From positions 496,001 to 560,000 of the forward strand of contig CAVWQV010000001.1 in the NCBI GenBank assembly GCA_963757115.1: a stretch of 64,000 nucleotides of DNA. The letters are read 5' to 3'. This DNA comes from CAVWQV01 sp963757115 (GTDB lineage Bacteria > Pseudomonadota > Alphaproteobacteria > Acetobacterales > Acetobacteraceae). The notes beneath the pieces were generated by a model. That model had not been told where the DNA came from. It did not search any database and worked only from the letters and a program-made list of their open reading frames with translations. Shown here in pieces: positions 8,525 through 17,566 of this stretch; position 1 is the stretch's first letter; each line of letters starts with the position of its first letter. The position numbers and the translations under genes are program-made.

Positions 8525-10096
8525 TCAGCCGGGGCCGGTCTTGCCTGCGGCGAAGCGTACTGCCTCCTCCGCCGCGCGGAACAGGGCGCGCGCCTTCTGG
8601 CGAGTTTCCTCCCACTCGGCTTGCGGATCGGAATCGGCCACGACACCCGCGCCCGCCTGAACGTGCATGGTGCCGTCCTTGACGAGCGCCGTGCGCAGCC
8701 CGATGCAGGTGTCCATCGTCCCGTTGGCTGCGAAGTAGCCGATACACCCGGCGTAGATGTTGCGTCGGGTGGGCTCCAGCTCCTCGATGATTTCCATGGC
8801 GCGGACCTTGGGTGCGCCGGTCAGCGTCCCGGCCGGGAAGCCCGCGATCAGCGCGTCCACCGCGTCGAGGCCGTCGCGGATCCTGCCCTGCACGGTCGAG
8901 CTGATGTGCATGACGTGGCTGAACCGCTCGATCGCGAAGCTTTCGGTGACCTCAACGGTTCCGATCGCGGCAACCCGGCCGACGTCGTTACGGCCGAGAT
9001 CGAGCAGCATCAGGTGTTCGGCCCGTTCCTTGGGGTCGGCGAGCAGCTCGCGCTCCAGAGCTTGATCCTCATCATGCGTATCGCCGCGACGGCGCGTCCC
9101 GGCCAGCGGCCGAATGGTCACGATATTGTCCCTGAGCCGAACCAGGATCTCCGGGCTGCTGCCCACCACGGCAAAGCCGCCGAAATCGAGGAAAAACAGG
9201 AACGGCGCGGGATTGATCCGGCGCAGCGCCCGGTAGAGTGCGAACGGCGGCAGGGCGAACGGCACCGAGAAGCGTTGCGCCGGCACGACCTGGAACACAT
9301 CGCCGGCGGCCACGTACTCCTTGCCGCGCAACACCGCCGCCACGTACTCGGCCCTGGTAAAATTCGACGAAGGCTCGGGCAGGGCGGCTGGCGCGTGGCC
9401 AGGGGCCGTGTGGTGCAGCGGGCGATCGAGCGCGTCCTGCGCCGCCGCGAGCGCGGCGTTCGCCGCGTCCCATGCCGCCTCCGCCCCGACTTCGGGGCGC
9501 GGGTAGATGGGCGCGACGAGGGTGAGCTCGTCTTTCACGTTATCGAAGATCACGAACAAGGTCGGCCGGAGCAGCAAGGCTTCCGGCATGTCGAGTGCGT
9601 CGGTGTTCTTGTCCGGCAATCGTTCCATCAGCCGGACCATGTCGTACCCGAGATAGCCGACGAGGCCGCCCGACATCGGCGGCAGGCCGTCGGGCACAGG
9701 AAGCCGGATTTCGCCGATCAGCGCGCGGAGGCTGTCAAGCGCGGGCCGATCGTCCACGACGAACGCTTCGGGCGCGGTCAGGGCGTGGCGGTTCACCTCG
9801 GCCCGGCCACCCCGACAGCGCCAAACGAGGTCGGGCGCCATCCCGATCACCGAATACCGTCCGCGTGCGGCGCCGCCCTCCACGCTTTCCAGCAAGAACG
9901 CGTTGTGCTTGCCCTCGGCGAGCTTAAGGAATGCCGCGACCGGCGTCTCAAGGTCCGCCACCGCCCGCTGCCAAATCAGCGTGCCCCGTCCGTCGTCGTA
10001 ATCGGCGCGGAACGCCGCGAAGCCGGGCGAGCAAGGCGCGTTCATCGATAGCGGCGCCGGTTGTCGCATCCTGGTCGCCGCCGGAGCCTTGCGCAC
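8525..10096 (-). CDS. trpE: TrpE, anthranilate synthase component I
   Basis: TrpE converts chorismate and ammonia to anthranilate, the committed step of tryptophan synthesis. The chorismate-binding domain carries PLAGTRRRG, the LGRNDVGRV segment, FPAGTLTGAPK and the GCIGY motif. The N-terminal domain has AFLLESVEGG; the LLES element is part of the tryptophan feedback site in this family. GTG 10096 has AAGGA close upstream; ATG 10069 and ATG 10045 (MNAPCS) are alternatives, and the last matches typical homologue lengths. It starts within eight bases of the ppiD stop. It is separated from its partner trpG by two unrelated genes. Confidence 0.95.
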   Translation of the reverse strand: MRKAPAATRMRQPAPLSMNAPCSPGFAAFRADYDDGRGTLIWQRAVADLETPVAAFLKLAEGKHNAFLLESVEGGAARGRYSVIGMAPDLVWRCRGGRAEVNRHALTAPEAFVVDDRPALDSLRALIGEIRLPVPDGLPPMSGGLVGYLGYDMVRLMERLPDKNTDALDMPEALLLRPTLFVIFDNVKDELTLVAPIYPRPEVGAEAAWDAANAALAAAQDALDRPLHHTAPGHAPAALPEPSSNFTRAEYVAAVLRGKEYVAAGDVFQVVPAQRFSVPFALPPFALYRALRRINPAPFLFFLDFGGFAVVGSSPEILVRLRDNIVTIRPLAGTRRRGDTHDEDQALERELLADPKERAEHLMLLDLGRNDVGRVAAIGTVEVTESFAIERFSHVMHISSTVQGRIRDGLDAVDALIAGFPAGTLTGAPKVRAMEIIEELEPTRRNIYAGCIGYFAANGTMDTCIGLRTALVKDGTMHVQAGAGVVADSDPQAEWEETRQKARALFRAAEEAVRFAAGKTGPG

Positions 10097-10103
10097 TGAT
10101 CCT

Positions 10104-12014
10104 TCATGGCTGCGCGATGGTGTCGAGCATTTGCTGGTTCACGGTAGGCCGCACCCGCTCCCGCAGGGCGCGCACGTAAGTGAGTTCGACATCGTTGCCC
10201 ATTGCGCGTGAAAGCGCCTCGCGCACCCGCCCGAAGCCGATCGGATCGGCCTTGGGGTCCGGACGCTCCACCACCGCCGGAACCGCGACCACGAAGCCGT
10301 CCGGCGTGCGAACCATAGTGGGCTCGCCCGGCTTCGTCGCGAACAGCGACGGCAACAGCTCGCCGGGGACGCCCGGTGTCGGCTCCGCCCGTCCGGTCAG
10401 CGGCGAGCGGGTCGTGGTCAAGCCGCTCCGCGCCGCGGCGTCCGAGAGCGTCTCGCCTCCCTTCACCGCAGCAAGCAATGCGGCGGCCGCGGTTTCCTGC
10501 TCCTTGTGGATCGCATCCGCCGTCCAGTCCGCGCGAACCTGATCCTGCACCTCGCTGAACGGCTTGAGCGCTGCGGGTGTCGTGTCCTCGAGCTCGAGCG
10601 CGTAGTAGGACGATCCCCCCGTCGACGGGGTGGGAACCTCGGTCAGATGCGGTGGGTCGCCTTTATGGGCCGCGAAGGCGGCGGTGATCACGGCGTCGCG
10701 CAGCTCGGCCGGGCCAGGGATCGGTGCAGGTTCTCCGGAACTCGTCTTGCCCTCCGCGTTGAGCGTGCCCGTCACCGCCGCAAGCCCCAGGTTGGTTGGC
10801 AACTGGTCGAGGCTCGTGCCCCCGCCGAGGAGGGTGTCGAGCTTGTTGGCGCGGTCGTAGATGAGGTCGGCGGCCTTCTCGGCCAGCGCCCGCTGACGCA
10901 GTTCATCCTTGACCTGATCGAACGAGCGTTCCGTCCTAGGCACATCCTTGGTGACCCGGACGACGGCCCAGCCGGTCGGAATACGGACCGGGCCGGAAAC
11001 GCTGTCGAGCTTGGCATCGAACACCGCCTTCCCGAGCTCGGCGGTGGGCCATTCCGGTTGCGTGGCCTCGTCGAGCTCGATCGCGGCCCCGCCTGCCGCC
11101 TGCGCTTCCTGCTGGACGTGGGCCCAATCGGCGCCGCTCGCCCAACTTGCCGCGATTGCCTTCGCCTTGGCCTCGTCGGCAACGGAGACCACCTCGGCCG
11201 ACCGCTTCCCCGGCGTGGCGAAATCGGCTTTTCTGCTGTCGAACGACGCGCGGAGTTCGTCGTCCGAAACGGTCATGTCCTTGGCTACGGTTTCCGGGGT
11301 AAGGATCACGACCTTCACCCGGCGAAATTCTGGCCTGCGATAGGCGTCCGGATGGTTCTCCCACCACCGCCGAAGCGCCTCCTCGTCGGGCGCGGGCGGC
11401 GGCTTCGCGGCGGAGAACGGCAGGCTGACAATATCGGCGGCTCGCTTTTCGTTCTGAAAGTCGAACACCGCGCGCGTCAAGGTGTCGGAGGGTCCGCTGC
11501 CGGCGCGCACGGCTTCCAGCAACTGGCGCTGCCGCAGATCTGCGCGCACCAGGTCGAGGAATCGCGGCTCCGTCAAGCCATTCGTGCGCAGCAATTGCTC
11601 GAAGCGGCTCCGGTCGAACTGTCCATTGGTCCCTTGGAACGCCGGCACCTGATAGACCGCTTGCACCACGGCCGCGTCCGGGACAGCGAGATGGAGGTCG
11701 CGCGCCGCCTGTTCCAGCAATGCTTGGCCGATCAGCCGGTCGAGCGCCTGCGCTGCAACCGAACGGCGGATTTCGGGCGTCGGCTCGAGTTTGCCGCCGA
11801 GCATCCGCGTCACCTGCGCAAGCTGCCGCTGGAACGCTTCCTGGGCTTCGCGGGGCTCAATCTTGATGCTGCCCACCCGCGCGACGGTGGTATCACCGCG
11901 GCCGGCCATCCGCAGCACGTCGCCCACGCCCCAGGACGCGAACGCGACCACCAGCACGATGAACAGCAGGCGGACCACCCACGTGCTAAGGTAGGCGCGG
12001 AAAGTGCGTATCAT
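10104..12014 (-). CDS. ppiD: PpiD-type periplasmic chaperone with SurA N-terminal and parvulin-like domains
   Basis: The 636-residue product is anchored by one N-terminal membrane helix (about 13-31) and faces the periplasm. A SurA-like chaperone region occupies roughly residues 40-220. A PpiC-type parvulin segment follows, including AELGKAVFDAKLDSVSGP and a GWAVVRV strand, and then a long C-terminal chaperone part. PpiD helps newly exported proteins fold as they leave the Sec translocon. The gene is divergent from tpiA-secG across 126 bases, and secG encodes a translocon subunit. It heads the leftward unit leading into trpE. Confidence 0.88.
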   Translation of the reverse strand: MIRTFRAYLSTWVVRLLFIVLVVAFASWGVGDVLRMAGRGDTTVARVGSIKIEPREAQEAFQRQLAQVTRMLGGKLEPTPEIRRSVAAQALDRLIGQALLEQAARDLHLAVPDAAVVQAVYQVPAFQGTNGQFDRSRFEQLLRTNGLTEPRFLDLVRADLRQRQLLEAVRAGSGPSDTLTRAVFDFQNEKRAADIVSLPFSAAKPPPAPDEEALRRWWENHPDAYRRPEFRRVKVVILTPETVAKDMTVSDDELRASFDSRKADFATPGKRSAEVVSVADEAKAKAIAASWASGADWAHVQQEAQAAGGAAIELDEATQPEWPTAELGKAVFDAKLDSVSGPVRIPTGWAVVRVTKDVPRTERSFDQVKDELRQRALAEKAADLIYDRANKLDTLLGGGTSLDQLPTNLGLAAVTGTLNAEGKTSSGEPAPIPGPAELRDAVITAAFAAHKGDPPHLTEVPTPSTGGSSYYALELEDTTPAALKPFSEVQDQVRADWTADAIHKEQETAAAALLAAVKGGETLSDAAARSGLTTTRSPLTGRAEPTPGVPGELLPSLFATKPGEPTMVRTPDGFVVAVPAVVERPDPKADPIGFGRVREALSRAMGNDVELTYVRALRERVRPTVNQQMLDTIAQP

Positions 12015-12017
12015 GAG

Positions 12018-12046
12018 TTGACCCTGTCAGCGGCCGCACCATAGGT
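12018..12046 (+). promoter_or_regulatory. Possible promoter for tpiA in the ppiD/tpiA divergent region
   Basis: TTGACC (12018-12023) is followed after a 17-base spacer by ATAGGT (12041-12046). The -35 is good and the -10 is weak. It would leave a leader of nearly 90 bases before tpiA. It is inferred from spacing only. Confidence 0.3.
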
Positions 12047-12140
12047 GCGCGCCATGGCGTTTGCCAGATGGCCCGGCTTCCATGGCCAGGCTTTCATGGC
12101 GTGGCGGCCAGTGCGGGAAGGTACAGGATACTTGGACGAA

Positions 12141-12872
12141 ATGCGGCAGTTGATTGCGGGCAATTGGAAGATGAACGGCCTAGCGGCTCAGTCCACGGCA
12201 TTGGCGAAAGCGTTGCGCGATGGGGTTGCGGGTCTTGGCTGCGAGCTGCTCGTTTGCCCGCCGTTCACCCGAATCGAGCCGGTCGCCGGCATCCTGGCGG
12301 GCTCGGGCATCGCGGTCGGCGGGCAGAATTGCCACACCGAAACCGCCGGCGCTCACACCGGCGACATATCGGCCGCCATGTTGGTTGATGCCGGAGCGCG
12401 CTGGGTCATCCTCGGCCATTCGGAACGGCGACAGAACCACGGCGAAACCGACGAACTGATCCGCCGGAAGGTGCTCGCGGCAACGGCGGCCGGGCTGACG
12501 CCCATCGTGTGCGTGGGCGAGACCGACGAGCAGCGGCAGGCTGGGCGCGAGACCGAGGCGGTCGGCTGGCAGCTCGAGGGCAGCCTGCCCAAGCCGTTCG
12601 AGGGCGTAATCGCCTATGAGCCCGTCTGGGCGATCGGCACCGGGCGGAGCTGTGCCGACGCCGACGTGTCGACCATGCACGCCTTCATCCGCGAGGAAAT
12701 GGTGCGTCAGTTCGGTGAGCCTGGACACGCGGTGCGCATCCTGTACGGCGGCTCCGTGCGGCCGGCCGGCGCCGCCACCCTGCTCGCGGTGCCGGAGGTC
12801 GGCGGCGCCCTGGTAGGCGGGGCGAGCTTGAACGCGGCGGAGTTCCTCGCGATCGCTCGCGCGGCGAAGTGA
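12141..12872 (+). CDS. tpiA: TpiA, triosephosphate isomerase
   Basis: This glycolytic enzyme interconverts dihydroxyacetone phosphate and glyceraldehyde 3-phosphate. The 243-residue product has all key elements: Asn8 and Lys10 in GNWKMNG, the electrophile His93 in GHSERR, the catalytic base Glu160 in AYEPVWAIGTG, and the phosphate-binding YGGSV and GGAS loops. The frame is open upstream to 12045, but MRQLIAGNWKMN at 12141 is the conserved start. secG follows 55 bases downstream. Confidence 0.97.
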   Translation: MRQLIAGNWKMNGLAAQSTALAKALRDGVAGLGCELLVCPPFTRIEPVAGILAGSGIAVGGQNCHTETAGAHTGDISAAMLVDAGARWVILGHSERRQNHGETDELIRRKVLAATAAGLTPIVCVGETDEQRQAGRETEAVGWQLEGSLPKPFEGVIAYEPVWAIGTGRSCADADVSTMHAFIREEMVRQFGEPGHAVRILYGGSVRPAGAATLLAVPEVGGALVGGASLNAAEFLAIARAAK

Positions 12873-12927
12873 GCCGCTTGAAGGCGACGCTTCCCACGCT
12901 TTGCCTGGGGGGCTAGAAGGCGCGCGC

Positions 12928-13303
12928 ATGACCACCGTGCTGCTGATCGTGCATCTGCTCGTCACCCTGGCGCTGATTGGCGTCGTGCTGATCCAGCGAA
13001 GCGAGGGCGGCGGGCTGGGCATCGGCAGCTCGCAGGGCATGGGCGCGTTCATGTCTGGGCGTGGCACGGCCAATCTGCTGACCCGCGCCACCGGCGTCCT
13101 CGCGGCACTGTTCATGTTGCTGTCCCTGAGCCTCGCGTTGCTGAACCGCGGCACTTCCGTCGGCCGATCGATCCTCGATATCCCGCCGCCGCCCGCCTCG
13201 ACCCAGCCCTCCTCGGGCCAACCCGCCTCACCGAGCCCAGCCTGCTCCGGCGCAGCCCGCCCCGGCTGCCCCCGCCGCCCCGGCCGTCCCGACCAACGAG
13301 TAA
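12928..13303 (+). CDS. secG: SecG, preprotein translocase subunit, C-terminus frameshifted
   Basis: SecG is the small SecYEG subunit that assists protein export. Two membrane helices are visible (MTTVLLIVHLLVTLALIGVV and a second near residues 54-73), separated by the conserved Gly/Ser-rich loop (GGGLGIGSSQGMG). As written the frame runs on to 13581, about 190 bases into pyrG, which is implausible. Deleting one base near 13235-13240 restores a Pro/Ala tail ending AVPTNE with TAA at 13301-13303, a normal alphaproteobacterial SecG ending. I therefore give the repaired end and regard the shift as probable sequence error. Confidence 0.85.
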
Positions 13304-15847
<2,544 letters not shown>

Positions 15848-16015
15848 TGCTGAGAGCGAAGCGCCTCCAGGCCGCTTGAGCCGGCTCGCGACTCGCGCTC
15901 ACTAGCTTTGGCCAGTGGCGTCGGGCCGCCGCCGCGAACCCTCAACCAAAGCCGCGCCGCAAGCTTCGGCAGCGACCGTGCCGAGCACGGAACGAGCCTC
16001 ATCAGATGTCACCGG

Positions 16016-16031
16016 TGTGATCCCGATCACT
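16016..16031 (+). promoter_or_regulatory. CRP/FNR-family-like site upstream of the small orphan gene
   Basis: The sequence is TGTGA-N6-TCACT, containing the exact inverted repeat GTGATC-CC-GATCAC (16017-16030). It matches the enterobacterial CRP consensus TGTGA-N6-TCACA at nine of ten positions. It lies about 90 bases before the start at 16119. Which regulator would bind it in this organism is unknown. Confidence 0.45.
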
Positions 16032-16054
16032 CCGCGGCGCGATCGTTCGTGTCA

Positions 16055-16068
16055 TCGGTGACGTCATC
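16055..16068. promoter_or_regulatory. Palindrome CGGTGACGTCATCG, operator candidate
   Basis: A perfect TGACGTCA core (16059-16066) is flanked by matching bases to give a near-perfect 14-base dyad. A further palindrome, TTGATCAA, lies at 16079-16086. With the site at 16016 this makes three dyads within 75 bases, all upstream of the gene at 16119. The binding protein is unknown. Confidence 0.35.
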
Positions 16069-16118
16069 GCCTCCACAGTTGATCAATGATGATCGGTGCA
16101 GGCGATGGAGGGAAATCA

Positions 16119-16541
16119 ATGGCAAGCACATTAACCGCAGTCAAATTCAACAAACCCAACGAGCAACTAAAGGCGCCTATGGCGGCCGCGTTGCCCCTGA
16201 TTACGTCCATCCTGGGCACCTGGGTGAACGTGAACGCAGCCACGCGGGATATCGTACGCGTCGTGCTGAGCGAGAAGGGCAGCAGTCTGCACGTCCACGC
16301 CTTCGGAGCCTGCTCGCCCACTCCGTGTGACTGGGGCGACGTGGCCGGTCAGGCGTACGCCGCTTCCGTCTCGGGAGGTGCCACGGTCGCGTTCTCAGCC
16401 AACTACGCCTTCGGATTCAAGAACACGATGCTGACCGGTCACCTCGACGGCGTTCACCTGATTGTTGAAGACTTTAACGTTTTCCACGACGGCAGCGGGC
16501 GTTCGCCCTACTTCACGCAGGGCACCTTCAAGAAGGTCTGA
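16119..16541 (+). CDS. Uncharacterised small protein, probably beta-rich
   Basis: I do not recognise a named family. The 140-residue product has no clear signal peptide or membrane helix. After a basic N-terminus it has a GTWVNVN element, then alternating short hydrophobic stretches consistent with beta strands, a GACSPTPCDWGDV segment with two Cys, and a C-terminal VFHDGSGRSPYF and FTQGTFKK. A GxW near the start of a small beta protein recalls lipocalin-like folds, but this is only a suggestion. The start is secure: GGAGGG lies just upstream (16107-16112). The gene stands alone between kdsA and the oppositely oriented cysE. Its first bases are visibly less GC-rich than its neighbours, which may indicate acquisition. 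A strong hairpin follows the stop. Confidence 0.75.
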   Translation: MASTLTAVKFNKPNEQLKAPMAAALPLITSILGTWVNVNAATRDIVRVVLSEKGSSLHVHAFGACSPTPCDWGDVAGQAYAASVSGGATVAFSANYAFGFKNTMLTGHLDGVHLIVEDFNVFHDGSGRSPYFTQGTFKKV

Positions 16542-16556
16542 CGGCCGCTTTCTCGA

Positions 16557-16595
16557 GGGGGGCGCTCGCGCAGGAGATGCGCGACGCCTCCCTTT
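16557..16595 (+). terminator. Rho-independent terminator after the small orphan gene
   Basis: A GC-rich hairpin pairs 16557-16571 with 16579-16592 (one bulge, one G-T pair) around a seven-base loop and is followed by TTT. It begins 15 bases after the stop at 16541. The T-run is short but the stem is very stable. Confidence 0.7.
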
Positions 16596-16655
16596 GAACT
16601 CACAGCTATGACAATGCGGTAGTCGCAGGCACGGTCGCGTTGAGCGACCCCGATG

Positions 16656-17501
16656 TCAGATAACGTAATCCGGTGACCACCCACCCATCGTCTGATCCAT
16701 CGTCAGCGCCGCCATGCCCGTATGCCGGGCGACGGGGCGGGCAGGGACACCGACCACCGTCGTGTACGGCTCGACGTCGCTGAGGACGATGCTGCCGGCG
16801 CCGACCTTGGCCCCCTCGCCGATCTCCAGACTGCCAAGCACCTTGGCGCCGGCACCGATCAGCACGCCGCGCCGCACCTTAGGGTGACGGTCGCCATGCT
16901 CCTTGCCGGTGCCGCCGAGCGTCACTTCCTGCAGCATGGAGACGTCGTCCTCCACCACCGCCGTCTCGCCGATCACGATGCTGGTGCCGTGATCCAGCAT
17001 GATGCGGCGGCCCATCAATGCGGCCGGATGGATGTCGATGCCGAACACCTCCGAAACCCGGCTTTGCAGGTGCTTGGCCAGATGCGGCCGATTGTGCGTC
17101 CAGAGATAGTGCGCGATGCGGTGCGCCTGCAGCGCCTGGAACCCCTTGAAGTGCAGCAGCGGGGTCAGGAGGTCGGGGCAGGCGGGGTCGCGGTCACGCA
17201 CCGCCGTCAGATCGTCCGCCGCCGCTTCCACGATATCGGGCTCCGCGTCGAACGCGTGGCCGAGCACGTCGATGAGGGCGTTCACCTCGAGGTCAGACGA
17301 GGCGAGCTTCTCGGCCAGCCGGTTACCTATGGCGGAGGCGAAGCAATCGTGCGCGAGGATCGCCCGGTCGATCATGCGGCTGAGCGTCGGCTCACGGCGC
17401 ACCAAGCCTACCGCCTCCAGCCGGATCGTGGACCACGCGAGCTGCACGATCGGCGAGGAATCCCGGCCGGGGCGGCAAAGGACCAGATGAGCCTGCGGCA
17501 T
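16656..17501 (-). CDS. cysE: CysE, serine O-acetyltransferase
   Basis: CysE makes O-acetylserine from serine and acetyl-CoA, the entry to cysteine synthesis. The 281-residue product has the N-terminal helical domain (about 1-140) and a left-handed beta-helix of hexapeptide repeats (about 150-255). The active-site Asp156 (DIHPA) and His171 (MLDHGTS) are present, as is the GGTGKEHGDRHPK loop. The protein ends in Ile, the residue that inserts into cysteine synthase in the CysE-CysK complex. ATG 17501 has GAGG five bases upstream. A longer open frame to 18014 only crosses the neighbouring gene in another phase. Confidence 0.96.
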   Translation of the reverse strand: MPQAHLVLCRPGRDSSPIVQLAWSTIRLEAVGLVRREPTLSRMIDRAILAHDCFASAIGNRLAEKLASSDLEVNALIDVLGHAFDAEPDIVEAAADDLTAVRDRDPACPDLLTPLLHFKGFQALQAHRIAHYLWTHNRPHLAKHLQSRVSEVFGIDIHPAALMGRRIMLDHGTSIVIGETAVVEDDVSMLQEVTLGGTGKEHGDRHPKVRRGVLIGAGAKVLGSLEIGEGAKVGAGSIVLSDVEPYTTVVGVPARPVARHTGMAALTMDQTMGGWSPDYVI

Positions 17502-17566
17502 AGACGCCTCGTGCGTGTGGCGCGAAAGACTTGGGGCATCCGGCCCCGGAACGCAACTGCCTCCGT

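Noticed and set aside
8621..12044. Long plus-strand open frames opposite trpE and ppiD (8621-10051 and 10506-12044)
   Set aside because: They mirror conserved minus-strand genes and have shadow-type composition; no ribosome sites fit.
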